The position numbers and the translations under genes were made by a program. Source: an uncultured bacterium (lineage in GTDB: Bacteria > Cyanobacteriota > Vampirovibrionia > Gastranaerophilales > Gastranaerophilaceae). From it: 64,000 nt of DNA. The stretch's first letter is position 1. Every line of letters begins with the position of its first letter. The notes beneath the pieces were generated by a model that was given only the letters and a program-made list of their open reading frames with translations, did no database searches and had not been told where the DNA came from. Location: positions 62,001-126,000 of the forward strand of contig CASGEL010000007.1 of the NCBI GenBank assembly GCA_949300485.1, in the 5' to 3' direction. Positions 1 through 9,145 of this stretch are shown piece by piece.

Positions 1-15
1 AATATTATCACATGC

Positions 16-708
16 TTAGTTAGAAATTTTGTCATCCAATCTATGCAAAATCTTCATCCTTTTCGGCGGCCAAAAAACGGTAACAGCACGACCGACAAAT
101 CTGTCACGTTTTAGAGTTCCCCAGTATCTGCTATCTTGGGAATTTCCTCTGTTATCACCCATCATAAAATAACTGTCTTCAGGAATATGAAACGGACCGC
201 ATTTAATTACCTGAGGATTTGCAAGCATTTCATCTGTTATTTCACCCTTAGGACAAGGAGTATATTCATAAACACTTTTGACATAGTCTTCTTCATACTT
301 TTTGTCATTGATATAAACATATGCTCTACCGTCTTTGTCTTCTTTAATTTCTATTTTATCACCAGGCATACCGATTACTCGTTTAATATATGCAACATCT
401 TTGCAAAAAATTCCTGTTAATCTGGCAAGTAAAGGAAGCGGTTTTCTTGATAATTGTGTTGACGGCGGATAAAATACCATAATATCACCACGCTTTGGAC
501 CTGTAAAAAATCTTGAAAATCTTTCAACAATAATTCTGTCGCCTTCAATTAATGTAGGGTGCATTGAACCTGAAGGAATCCAACGAATTTCACCAATAAA
601 AAAGCGTATTATAATAACCATTACTATGACAAATACAATAGTTTCAATGGTTTCCCCCCAAGCTGTTTCCCTAAACTGTTTATACCACTCTATATATTTA
701 TTAAACAT
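16..708 (-). CDS. lepB: Signal peptidase I (type I leader peptidase)
   Basis: Membrane-bound serine protease that removes signal peptides from exported proteins on the outer face of the inner membrane. Seen: one N-terminal membrane segment at about residues 21-39, then the motif PSGSMHPTL with the nucleophile Ser48, the general base Lys109 in the context AYIKRVIGMPGD, and the late box MGDNRGNSQDSR. The 230-aa length fits a compact S26A peptidase. It is the last gene of the minus-strand cell-wall cluster; its start overlaps the end of the polyprenyl synthase gene by 8 nt, so the two are probably cotranscribed. Identification is confident from the catalytic dyad and box order. Confidence 0.95.
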   Translation of the reverse strand: MFNKYIEWYKQFRETAWGETIETIVFVIVMVIIIRFFIGEIRWIPSGSMHPTLIEGDRIIVERFSRFFTGPKRGDIMVFYPPSTQLSRKPLPLLARLTGIFCKDVAYIKRVIGMPGDKIEIKEDKDGRAYVYINDKKYEEDYVKSVYEYTPCPKGEITDEMLANPQVIKCGPFHIPEDSYFMMGDNRGNSQDSRYWGTLKRDRFVGRAVTVFWPPKRMKILHRLDDKISN

Positions 709-1585
709 TATTTAAAAGCTCCAAAAACTCTACCAATGCCGATTTATATTTGTTATCAGGCAGTTTATCTATTGCCTGTTTGGCACTTTTTATATAATTA
801 TTCAACAAATCTTTCGTTTTTTCAATACCCGATAAATACTTGTCAATTCCGCCTCCGTATATTACCGGTGCATTATAAATTCCCTCAGAAATATCACTGT
901 TGACAGGTTTTGAAACATCCGTTTTTAATACATTTAATAAATCATCACGTATTTGAAAAGCAATTCCAAAATTTAAACCAAAATCTCCTACGTTTTTCAA
1001 ATCATATTTATTATTACAATCAAACATTAAAGGAGTTATTAAAGCTGTTTCAAAAAGATAAGCTGTTTTATTTTTTGTCTTTTCTATATAATTTTCTATT
1101 GTCCCAATTTGAAATCTGTCAAAATTTTGATTAATTTCACCAATACACATCTGTCTTATAGTTTTAGCAAATTGTTCAATAACCGGAATACTACCTGTTT
1201 TATTAAGCTTATCCATTGATAGAGCTAAAATATAATCTCCTGCAATAACTGCAAGTTTATTATCAAATTCTGCAGATAATGTCTTGTGCCCACGCCTCAA
1301 ACCGCTTTCATCAATAATATCATCATGAATTAATGAAGCATTATGTACAAGTTCAACGACAGTAAGAATTTCAAGTCTTGTATCTGAGATAATTTCATTA
1401 TTTGCTTTTAAATATAACAAAGATAACAATGGTCTTATTCGTTTTGAAGGATAAGTTAAAAAATTTTTAAGATATGAATTTAAAGGTTCTCGTATCTTAA
1501 TTACATTAACCATTTTTTCTTCAATTATATCAAGTTCATCCTGAACAATTTGTTTTATATTATTGTACTTTTCATTAAAATTCAT
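701..1585 (-). CDS. Polyprenyl (all-trans) diphosphate synthase
   Basis: Condenses isopentenyl diphosphate units onto an allylic primer to make a long-chain isoprenoid for quinone or other lipid synthesis. Seen: 294 aa, the first aspartate-rich motif HDDIIDES at residues 87-94, and the second motif QIRDDLLNV near residue 211, in which the last Asp of the usual DDxxD is Asn. The spacing and the RxRP-like GKRIRP region (here SKRIRPLL) fit the family. Chain length cannot be read from the sequence, so IspA, IspB or HepT-type names are left open. It lies between ftsQ and lepB with almost no gaps, which suggests one operon. Confidence 0.88.
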   Translation of the reverse strand: MNFNEKYNNIKQIVQDELDIIEEKMVNVIKIREPLNSYLKNFLTYPSKRIRPLLSLLYLKANNEIISDTRLEILTVVELVHNASLIHDDIIDESGLRRGHKTLSAEFDNKLAVIAGDYILALSMDKLNKTGSIPVIEQFAKTIRQMCIGEINQNFDRFQIGTIENYIEKTKNKTAYLFETALITPLMFDCNNKYDLKNVGDFGLNFGIAFQIRDDLLNVLKTDVSKPVNSDISEGIYNAPVIYGGGIDKYLSGIEKTKDLLNNYIKSAKQAIDKLPDNKYKSALVEFLELLNNV

Positions 1586-1586
1586 A

Positions 1587-2483
1587 TTATTTAGATTTTT
1601 TCAATTTTAAATAATTTACCTTATCCCAGCTCAAATCAATATACCTAATCTGGCCGTCAACATCTGAAATTTGTGGCAAAATTGTATATATTCGCTTTAT
1701 CCTGTCAAATACCGAACTGTCTAATGTACCTAGTCTTATACTGGTTGTATGAATTTTTACATAAACATCATTTTTATTGCGCATATCAATGTATTCAACT
1801 TTTTCATTAGAATATGTTTCAACAGCCTTCACAATCTTTTCTATGTACTGCACTTTTTTAACTGATATATCTTTATTTAAATCAGCAGAACTTGTTAAAA
1901 TCTTCAAAACAGGCTCTACTTCTGTCATATTCATATACTGTTTATTAGTAACCAAAATTCCGTCTGATGTAAAAAATGCTATAGGTTTAGCTTTTAAATC
2001 CTTTTTAATAACAGCAATCGGAATTCTTTCCCTTACAATAATTTGTAATCTGGCAGGGAAACCGTATCTTCTTACATAAATATTTTTGATAACAGGAATT
2101 TTAAAGATTTCCTTTTTAATAGGCTCAACTTGAACTAAAAATATTGGCAATTTTGGAGTTTCAAGCTCCTTTAAAGAATTTTTGATAACATAATCCGGTA
2201 CAATTTTATTATTTACAATATCAATTCTACCATCTACAGTATTTTTAAAAGTATTTTCAGGTAAATACCATCCTGATAATGTAAAAAACTTATACATAAG
2301 AAAAATTAACAACACAAGAACGACAAACCTGAGAAAAGCTTTTATACGATTAACTTTTTTCCGCTTCTTTCTAATTCTTCTCTCAGTCTGCTTATGCTTG
2401 ACAGAATGTTTTGCAAGAGAAAATTCATCTTGCAATTCTTCGTTGTCATTACTATCTAAGCTGTTAAAATCTTCTTCTGTCAT
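1587..2483 (-). CDS. ftsQ: Cell division protein FtsQ/DivIB (POTRA domain)
   Basis: Bitopic divisome protein that links early and late septum proteins through a periplasmic POTRA domain. Seen: a Lys/Arg-rich cytoplasmic N-terminus (about residues 28-48), one membrane segment with LRFVVLVLLIFLMYKFF near residues 51-67, then a POTRA-like stretch containing IKNIYVRRYGFPARLQIIVRER (described by its key residues, about 130-152) and a C-terminal beta domain. The position directly after ddl, with a one-base stop/start overlap, is the classic mur-ddl-ftsQ order. ftsA and ftsZ do not follow in this window. Family call is strong; the exact DivIB versus FtsQ name is convention. Confidence 0.85.
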   Translation of the reverse strand: MTEEDFNSLDSNDNEELQDEFSLAKHSVKHKQTERRIRKKRKKVNRIKAFLRFVVLVLLIFLMYKFFTLSGWYLPENTFKNTVDGRIDIVNNKIVPDYVIKNSLKELETPKLPIFLVQVEPIKKEIFKIPVIKNIYVRRYGFPARLQIIVRERIPIAVIKKDLKAKPIAFFTSDGILVTNKQYMNMTEVEPVLKILTSSADLNKDISVKKVQYIEKIVKAVETYSNEKVEYIDMRNKNDVYVKIHTTSIRLGTLDSSVFDRIKRIYTILPQISDVDGQIRYIDLSWDKVNYLKLKKSK

Positions 2484-3436
2484 TATTTATTTAATCCCGC
2501 ACTGTTTAATATAATCTGAACAAGATTATCATAACTTATACCCATAACTTTTGACTGAGCAGGTAAATCACTTGTTGCAGTCATTCCAGGAGATGTATTT
2601 ATCTCAATTACATAAGGAATTCCATCTTTACTTATCATAAAATCAACTCTTGAAACCCCGCGGCATCCCGCAGCCTGATGTGCCTTTACAGCAATTTCTT
2701 TTGTTCTGCGTGTTAAATCTTCCTCCAATTTTGCAGGCAAAATAAATTCTGACATACCTGGAGTATATTTTGATTCATAATCATACCATTCATTTTTAGG
2801 GATAATTTCAAGAATTTCTGTTGCAAAGTCTCTTCCGTCTTGTTCTAAAACCCCAACAGTCACAAAAATTCCATCAATAAATTCTTCGATTAACACATCA
2901 TCATTATACTTAACAGCTTCATTATAAGCCGCAGGCAAATCTTCTCTTGAGTTAACTTTTGTCATCCCAAAACTTGAACCTTCACAAACCGGTTTTGTAA
3001 ATACCGGAAAAGTTAACTCTTTCGTCTTTGCCATCACATCTTCACCTTTTTGGACAAAAACAGACTTTGCAAGAGGAATATCAGGATAAACCGCCAAAAC
3101 CCTTTTGGTAAATTCTTTGTTCATACATATAGAAGAAGACATAACACCACAGCCTGTATAAGGAATTTGCAAAATTTCTAAAAGACCCTGTATACAACCA
3201 TCTTCACCATATTTTCCATGGAGTGCATTATATGCATAATCATATTTACCGTCTTTTAATACTTGTGCTATATTTTGATCAACATCTATAAGTTCTGCAT
3301 TTTTATAGCCCAATCTTTGCAAAGCTTCAAAACAACCTTTCCCTGAACGCCTTGAAATTTCAGCTTCAGATGACATACCGCCGCATAAAACTGCAATTTT
3401 TGCATTTTTATCTATTTTTTGTACAATATTTTGCAT
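2483..3436 (-). CDS. ddl: D-alanine--D-alanine ligase
   Basis: ATP-grasp ligase that makes the D-Ala-D-Ala dipeptide of the peptidoglycan stem. Seen: N-terminal CGGMSSEAEISRRSG, the NALHGKYGEDGCIQG substrate loop, TGCGVMSSSICMNKEFTK, and the ATP-grasp C-terminus RVDFMISKDGIPYVIEINTSPGM with metal-binding Glu/Asn. The ATG start at 3434-3436 is preceded by AAGGA and lies 25 nt inside the end of murB, so the pair is translationally coupled. Length 317 aa is normal for the family. Confidence 0.95.
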   Translation of the reverse strand: MQNIVQKIDKNAKIAVLCGGMSSEAEISRRSGKGCFEALQRLGYKNAELIDVDQNIAQVLKDGKYDYAYNALHGKYGEDGCIQGLLEILQIPYTGCGVMSSSICMNKEFTKRVLAVYPDIPLAKSVFVQKGEDVMAKTKELTFPVFTKPVCEGSSFGMTKVNSREDLPAAYNEAVKYNDDVLIEEFIDGIFVTVGVLEQDGRDFATEILEIIPKNEWYDYESKYTPGMSEFILPAKLEEDLTRRTKEIAVKAHQAAGCRGVSRVDFMISKDGIPYVIEINTSPGMTATSDLPAQSKVMGISYDNLVQIILNSAGLNK

Positions 3437-4314
3437 AATTCATTTTCCTTTTCATTATTTCCGCCCAAAAATCTTATTTCGGGTTCTAATTCTATATTAT
3501 AATTTACCTTTACTTTTGTGAACATTTCAAACATTAAACTCAAAACATCTAATGACGTACCCGCTCGATCATTTACAATAAAGTTTGCATGATTTTCCCA
3601 AATTCGCACACCACCATATGACATCTCTTTGGCCCCTACAGAATCAAGAAGCCTGCCTGCGGAATCGCCTTTTGGATTTTTGAATACACTTCCGCAATTT
3701 GGTAACGATAAAGACGGTTGATGTTCTTTTCGGAATTGCAAATTTCCATCCATCTGCTTTTGAATAATATCTTTGCCGGAATTTTCAAGTTCAAAACATG
3801 CCTGCAGAACAATCAAATCCTCCTTCTGACAGCGAGAAGATCTATATTCAAAATTCATATCTTTATTAGAAAGTTTTACAATACCATTGCTTTTTGAATA
3901 ACAAATAGCATAAATCAATTTATCACTTACAGACTGGGAATTAGCCGAAGCATTCATATAAACTTCTCCACCGACAGACCCGGGGAAACCTATCATAAAC
4001 TCCAAACCTGAAAGATTATTTTCACAGGCAATCTGTGCTAATTTAGGCCCCTTTACTCCGCAATCAGCCGTAACAAAATTACCCTCTATTGTAACTGACT
4101 TCATATTTTTAGTAAGTATAATTTTACCGCTGTAACCGTCATCCGAAACAAGAGTATTTGAAAGATTGCCAAAAACTTTGATATCAGAATTATTTTTCAA
4201 AATATTTTCAAATTCATCAATATTTTCAGGCAGAAATACTTCATCGATTACCCCGCCTATTTTGAATGAAGTTAACTTCTTAATATCAAAGTTTTTTTCA
4301 CTGCTAATTGCCAA
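3412..4314 (-). CDS. murB: UDP-N-acetylenolpyruvoylglucosamine reductase
   Basis: FAD enzyme that reduces UDP-GlcNAc-enolpyruvate to UDP-MurNAc in the cytoplasm. Seen: TSFKIGG at the N-terminus, GFPGSVGGEVYMNA (FAD/substrate site), YRSSRCQ, LPNCGSVFKNPKGDSAGRLLDSVG and HANFIVN. The length of 300 aa fits a type II MurB. The start is uncertain: the upstream TTG at 4314 touches the AGGAG (4315-4319) with no spacer, whereas an ATT codon at 4306-4308 has a six-base spacer and overlaps the murC stop. Either would be a non-ATG start coupled to murC. Confidence 0.93.
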   Translation of the reverse strand: MAISSEKNFDIKKLTSFKIGGVIDEVFLPENIDEFENILKNNSDIKVFGNLSNTLVSDDGYSGKIILTKNMKSVTIEGNFVTADCGVKGPKLAQIACENNLSGLEFMIGFPGSVGGEVYMNASANSQSVSDKLIYAICYSKSNGIVKLSNKDMNFEYRSSRCQKEDLIVLQACFELENSGKDIIQKQMDGNLQFRKEHQPSLSLPNCGSVFKNPKGDSAGRLLDSVGAKEMSYGGVRIWENHANFIVNDRAGTSLDVLSLMFEMFTKVKVNYNIELEPEIRFLGGNNEKENELCKILYKK

Positions 4315-5713
4315 CTCCTATTTTCTCCTTACTCAAAGCCAATAATTCTTTGCCCAAGTTAGTAATAGTTCCTGCTCCCAAACCAATAACAATATCGCCC
4401 TGTTTTAATTCGGGATACAATTTTTGTGCAACTTCTTTTATACTGCCTGAAATATATTCACAAGGAATATCTATTTTTTCTTTTAATTCATTCGTAAATG
4501 CTAATGAATTTACCCCATCAATAGGATCCTCACTTGCGGCATATACATCAGTAACAACAACTTTATCAACATCATAAAAAGCTTTCATAAAATCATTCCA
4601 CAAATTTTGCAGCCTTGTATATCTGTGAGGCTGGAAAACAGCAATAACATTTCTGTTTTTAAACGATTTTGATGATGATAAAGTAGCTTTAATCTCTGTC
4701 GGATGATGTGCATAATCATCATAAATTGATATTCCGTTAAACTCCCCTACTTTTTGAAACCTTCTGCCCATACCGCAAAACGTTGCAAAATGAGGATTTA
4801 CTAAGTTCATATCAACACCTGATTGATGTAAACTTGCCCAAACTGCCAATGAGTTATATACATTATGAACACCCTTAAGACATATTTTTAAAGTTGTCTG
4901 GAATTCCCCTTTATATAAAATATCAAATGTTGTAAAATCTTCGGCATAATTTATATTCTTAGCACAATAATCAGTATTACCGCCGATTGAATATGTAACA
5001 AATTTTGCATTATGTGCAAGAGGTGTAACAGAAAAATATTTTACAAGTCTTTTCACCCCTTCATTATCTGTATTAGCAAGAACTATACCGTTTTCTCTCA
5101 AGTTTGAAAGGAATATCTCGAAAGTTTCCAAAATAGATTCCAAGCCGTTTTTATAAAAATCCAAATGATCCGGTTCTAAATTATTTACAACAACAAGATT
5201 TGGAGAATATTTAACAATTGTACCGTCACTTTCATCAAGTTCTGCTATAAAAAATTTATCATGCGCTGCATTGGCATTTGTGTCCAATTCCGGAATCATA
5301 CCGCCTACTACATAAGACGGCTTTAAACCAGCTTTTTCCATTACATAAGAACACAAACCGCTTGTTGTGGTTTTGCCATGAGTTCCAGAATACCCGATAA
5401 AGTACTGTTCATCCATTGCAATTTCGGCCAATAAATCCGAACGATGCCATATTGGCAAACCTAATCTCTTTGCTTTCTGAATTTCCGGATTATTATCTCG
5501 TATTGCCGTACTTGCAACTACTATACAGTCATCAGGAACATTATCTTCATCATGGCCAATATAAACTTTTGCACCTAATTCCCGAACCTTTTGAACATAT
5601 TTACTATCATTTATATCTGAGCCGGAAACTTCATACCCTTTTTGTAATAAGTATTTTGCTAATCCGCTCATCCCTACACCGCCAATGGCTATAAAATGGT
5701 ACTTCTTTTTCAA
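4304..5713 (-). CDS. murC: UDP-N-acetylmuramate--L-alanine ligase
   Basis: ATP-dependent Mur ligase that adds L-Ala to UDP-MurNAc. Seen: N-terminal Rossmann loop FIAIGGVGMSGLAKYL, the P-loop GTHGKTTTSG near residue 110, the LDESDGT motif, NNLEPDHLDFY, DDYAHHPTEI and the C-terminal VFQPHRYTR. 469 aa is typical. The first codon is TTG (5711-5713), preceded by AGGGA about nine bases upstream. It heads the minus-strand murC-murB-ddl-ftsQ cluster; a TATAAT-like box at 5755-5760 on the minus strand could be its promoter. Confidence 0.96.
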   Translation of the reverse strand: MKKKYHFIAIGGVGMSGLAKYLLQKGYEVSGSDINDSKYVQKVRELGAKVYIGHDEDNVPDDCIVVASTAIRDNNPEIQKAKRLGLPIWHRSDLLAEIAMDEQYFIGYSGTHGKTTTSGLCSYVMEKAGLKPSYVVGGMIPELDTNANAAHDKFFIAELDESDGTIVKYSPNLVVVNNLEPDHLDFYKNGLESILETFEIFLSNLRENGIVLANTDNEGVKRLVKYFSVTPLAHNAKFVTYSIGGNTDYCAKNINYAEDFTTFDILYKGEFQTTLKICLKGVHNVYNSLAVWASLHQSGVDMNLVNPHFATFCGMGRRFQKVGEFNGISIYDDYAHHPTEIKATLSSSKSFKNRNVIAVFQPHRYTRLQNLWNDFMKAFYDVDKVVVTDVYAASEDPIDGVNSLAFTNELKEKIDIPCEYISGSIKEVAQKLYPELKQGDIVIGLGAGTITNLGKELLALSKEKIGVGN

Positions 5714-5856
5714 AATTATAATCCCTACTATTTATATCTACTCTTCTTTTATTAATTATAATACTAAAATAATAATTATGATTGAATTTTATTATTTGTT
5801 AACAATAAAATCAGGATAGCAAAAAATATTCTTCAGATGCTTTTATCTATAACATT

Positions 5857-6417
5857 ATGTTAAGATTTTCGCCAATAAAACAACCTAAATTATCAAACTA
5901 TTTTGCATTGAGAATAAAATCAAAAAACACCGGAGCCTTCATATATAAAATGTTTGACCGCAAAGGAAAACTTGTCGGCGAAATGACAGCTTTTCCTGAA
6001 ACTATTTATGATTCAAACCGTCAATTTTCACCAAACGCAGATTCATACAGATCATTTTATATCAAAAATCTAATAGCCATTGAACGTAATAAAGGAGTAG
6101 GAAAAGCTTTTATAAATATTGCAAAAAAAGAAAGCATAAGAAATTTTTGTTTTGGGAACCTGCATGTAATCTCTTCGGCACGTTTCGATAAAAATAACCC
6201 TCCACATATATTCTATAGAAAAATGGGATTTAAATTCAATCAATATTCAAAAGTTACAGAAAAATATATTGATGAATGCATCAAAAACCATACCCAAATT
6301 AAAAAAGGGAAATATCCTATAGATATTCCAATGTACATTGAAAAAGATGTTGATTTATCCGGAAAACTTCTATCTACATTCTATAAATTGAAAATAAAAT
6401 TCCCATATCTTTTTTAA
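5857..6417 (+). CDS. GNAT-like acetyltransferase, paralog 1
   Basis: Unknown substrate. Seen: 186 aa with a GNAT-type layout: an acceptor N-terminal half, a RNKGVGKAFINIAKKES stretch resembling the acetyl-CoA pyrophosphate loop (Q/RxxGxG/A) near residues 80-95, then DKNNPPHIFYRKMGFKF, a late GNAT-type YxxxGF motif. The two following genes share the same blocks, so this is a tandem family. No Shine-Dalgarno is evident before the ATG. The GNAT assignment is by motif and could be confirmed by a profile or structure search. Confidence 0.6.
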   Translation: MLRFSPIKQPKLSNYFALRIKSKNTGAFIYKMFDRKGKLVGEMTAFPETIYDSNRQFSPNADSYRSFYIKNLIAIERNKGVGKAFINIAKKESIRNFCFGNLHVISSARFDKNNPPHIFYRKMGFKFNQYSKVTEKYIDECIKNHTQIKKGKYPIDIPMYIEKDVDLSGKLLSTFYKLKIKFPYLF

Positions 6418-6476
6418 TATATGTAAAAAATGTTAATAAACTATCAAAAATACTCTTTATAAGGTTTAATACAAAT

Positions 6477-7058
6477 ATGAATATTTCACATTTAAAATTT
6501 CCGCCATTAAAATATAATATACAAAAAAAAATACCGGATAAACTTATCTACAAATCATATGCTGATTACCTGGGTGAACCGGTTGATCAATTTATTATGT
6601 TTTCCACCAAAAAAGGATCACAAGATCGCGCAATAATGAAATGTTTCCCAGAAATGATAGAACGTGAAGGAAAAGAAAAGGTTCCATCTTTATACGTCTG
6701 GTTTTTAGGCTCAAACTGTTCCGGTAAAGGTTTTGGAACCGCAATGCTTGATTTCGCAATAAAATACAGCAAACAAATCGGCTGTAAAGGAAATTTGCAC
6801 CTTTCTTCAGATGTGAGCTTTATGCCAAACAGAATTCCTCATATTTTCTATAGAAAATTCGGAATGAGCACAAAAAGCGCATCAATTGATAAAAAAATTG
6901 ATCAATTTATTACAAAAGGCAAAAATGCAACCTACAAAGATTTTGACACAATAGATATGTACTATCCGCCTATAGAACATACAAAAGATAAAATTCAATC
7001 CACAATATATAAAGGTTTCTTATTTGGACTAAAAACCGTATTTGGAATTAAAGACTAG
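6477..7058 (+). CDS. GNAT-like acetyltransferase, paralog 2
   Basis: 193-aa homolog of its two neighbours. Seen: NCSGKGFGTAMLDFAIKYS, a clear acetyl-CoA loop (here SGKGFG), and MPNRIPHIFYRKFGMS, the family-specific late motif. The first residues MNISHLKFPPLKYN resemble the short leader-like N-termini of other proteins here. A TTTAAT hexamer at 6465-6470 sits exactly six bases before the ATG and there is no well-placed Shine-Dalgarno, so a leaderless transcript is possible. Substrate unknown. Confidence 0.58.
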   Translation: MNISHLKFPPLKYNIQKKIPDKLIYKSYADYLGEPVDQFIMFSTKKGSQDRAIMKCFPEMIEREGKEKVPSLYVWFLGSNCSGKGFGTAMLDFAIKYSKQIGCKGNLHLSSDVSFMPNRIPHIFYRKFGMSTKSASIDKKIDQFITKGKNATYKDFDTIDMYYPPIEHTKDKIQSTIYKGFLFGLKTVFGIKD

Positions 7059-7066
7059 AAATAACT

Positions 7067-7660
7067 ATGCAATCAATATTATTTACAAAACCATTAAAAC
7101 GTTTACCTGAAAAATTGTTTTATAAAACTAAAACAACTATCAATAATTCAATACATGATAAAAACTCCCAACCCAGGACTTATCCGGCATTTCAATATAC
7201 AGCAATCGATACAAAAACAAATAGATATGCCGGAAAAATGATAGCTGCACCTATGGAATATGCCAATCCGGCACAAAGGTTTTATCCATATAAAAAAAAA
7301 TACAGATCTTTTTATATTCACTATATAAAATCAGAAGAACAATACCAAGGTTTCGGCCAAGCCTTTATCGAATTGGCGAAAACAGAAAGTAAAAATTATA
7401 ACTGCGAAGGAAGAGTCCATTTAATTGCAAGCAGAATCTATGATAGAAATAATCCACCTCATATTTTTTATAAAAAATGCGGATTTATATGTAAATCAGC
7501 ACGAATAAACCAATATTTAGACAGCTGTATAAAACTGCATAAGCAAATAAGTTTTTATATGTCTGACAATTTAGATATGTTTTTACCTGTTGAATCTTCA
7601 GCTCACAAATCTATATCAAAACTATCAGCATTACTTAATTACATTAAAAATCTTATATAA
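7067..7660 (+). CDS. GNAT-like acetyltransferase, paralog 3
   Basis: 197-aa third copy of the tandem family, only 8 bp after paralog 2 and therefore likely in the same transcript. Seen: EQYQGFGQAFIELAKTES (QxxGxG acetyl-CoA loop), RVHLIASRIYDRNN and PPHIFYKKCGFICKS. It is closest to paralog 1 (shared SFYI.. block before the loop). No obvious Shine-Dalgarno, consistent with coupling to the gene before it. Ends convergently against the next minus-strand gene with one base between. Substrate unknown. Confidence 0.58.
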   Translation: MQSILFTKPLKRLPEKLFYKTKTTINNSIHDKNSQPRTYPAFQYTAIDTKTNRYAGKMIAAPMEYANPAQRFYPYKKKYRSFYIHYIKSEEQYQGFGQAFIELAKTESKNYNCEGRVHLIASRIYDRNNPPHIFYKKCGFICKSARINQYLDSCIKLHKQISFYMSDNLDMFLPVESSAHKSISKLSALLNYIKNLI

Positions 7661-7661
7661 C

Positions 7662-9143
7662 TTATATTTCTCCAAGACTGTCAATTTTAAATGAACACCC
7701 TACTTCTTCCTGCGATAAAACAGTAATATTATTTAAATAAAGTGACAAGATTGTAAAAAATATTTGCCTGTAATCCATAGGAACGATAAGTTTAGGATTA
7801 TATATTTTTAATTTCTTTGATTTCTTACTGATTTTATCTGCAAGTTTTTCAGCTAATGCTCCATCAATTTTAATCAAAGAGTCGTCGCTTTCATCACAAC
7901 TCAATACAATATCTGAGTATGTTTTATCTGAAAGTTCAAATGCACTAATCGTTTCACCATCGTCATTCACATAATTTTTACAAATTTGTCTTGATAAAGA
8001 TAATCTGAGTTTATTTAATATATCAGCTTTGCTTCCCTCATCTGCAAAATCATTAATTTTTTCAAATATATATGTTATGTTTTTTATTGAAACTCTCTCT
8101 TTAATTAAACTTGTTAAAAGATACTTAACATCAGAATAAGTCAACAAATCAGGAATAATATTTTCAATTAAAAACTCATTTTCTTTTTCAACAACTTCCA
8201 AATATTTATCTATATCGTCATAATCCATAAGATCATCAACATATTTAACTGCAATATATTCTAAAGACTTTGCAATGTATTCAGAAGGAGTAACACCTTT
8301 CTGCCAGAAATCTTTCGTTTTATCCTTTTCAATCCATATAATTTTTCTGCCTGTCATCTCATCAACAGCAGATATTGAATTCTTTATCTTGTTTTCAAGA
8401 TGCAATTCGTCAGAATAAAACATTAAATAACCGGGACAAACTCCGGCTCTAAAAACTTCCATTCCACGAATTCTTATACTGAATTCACAAGAGTTGAGGT
8501 TTTCATCATCTTTAAACACAACTTTAGGAATGACATAACCGCTTTCCTCTGTTAATTTTAATCTCGATTTAACTGTTTCTGCGATTAACTCTTCTCCTGT
8601 ATTGTTTCTATCAGAATCAATAAAACCTAAAAGTTCCTCACTTAGATAAATTGTCAATTTTTCTTCATGCAGCTTTGAATACATTAAATCCGGAGAAGTT
8701 GCTTTATTTAACTGAGCCTTTAAATCTTCCAGTTCTTTCAATCCGGCAGATATTTTATCATTAAGTTTTTTTCTAGAAACAGATGCCGGAGCTTCGCCTT
8801 CAAGAGCTGCTTTTATTTTATTAATTTTATCTTTTTCTCTCCTAATTTTTGATTGAATTTCTAAACACTGTTCATACTCTGTCATTTTAGGTGAAAGCAT
8901 TTTTTCCATCTGGCTTTTAAAATCTGAGATATTAATTATGTCACTTTCAGCATTACTTTCCGATTTAGCCTCACGCATAAAAATACAGTTCAATTGAGAA
9001 CCGGTATCCTCGTCCCCAACATCATGCATACTATATAAATCCCAACCGTTCATAGACATTTCATTAAGAAGATTTTGCAACTCCTGAGCATCATCACCTG
9101 AACAAGTTTTTATAACGTATTCCATTCTGTTTTTTCTATACAT
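7662..9143 (-). CDS. Hypothetical protein with DUF4177-like N-terminus
   Basis: 493 aa, function unknown. Residues about 8-55 (EYVIKTCSGDDAQELQNLLNEMSMNGWDLYSM) resemble the small DUF4177 fold, with its conserved LNxxGxxGW pattern. Residues about 75-150 are charged and likely coiled coil; the remainder is soluble and Asp/Glu-rich. No signal peptide or membrane segment. It follows the nucleoside phosphorylase gene by 2 bp, so it is the last gene of the bamA operon, but this does not reveal its role. Confidence 0.7.
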   Translation of the reverse strand: MYRKNRMEYVIKTCSGDDAQELQNLLNEMSMNGWDLYSMHDVGDEDTGSQLNCIFMREAKSESNAESDIINISDFKSQMEKMLSPKMTEYEQCLEIQSKIRREKDKINKIKAALEGEAPASVSRKKLNDKISAGLKELEDLKAQLNKATSPDLMYSKLHEEKLTIYLSEELLGFIDSDRNNTGEELIAETVKSRLKLTEESGYVIPKVVFKDDENLNSCEFSIRIRGMEVFRAGVCPGYLMFYSDELHLENKIKNSISAVDEMTGRKIIWIEKDKTKDFWQKGVTPSEYIAKSLEYIAVKYVDDLMDYDDIDKYLEVVEKENEFLIENIIPDLLTYSDVKYLLTSLIKERVSIKNITYIFEKINDFADEGSKADILNKLRLSLSRQICKNYVNDDGETISAFELSDKTYSDIVLSCDESDDSLIKIDGALAEKLADKISKKSKKLKIYNPKLIVPMDYRQIFFTILSLYLNNITVLSQEEVGCSFKIDSLGEI

Positions 9144-9145
9144 AA

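Noticed and set aside
136-420. 94-aa plus-strand frame within lepB
   Set aside because: Antisense to a conserved gene; Cys/Phe/Ile-rich composition typical of shadow frames.
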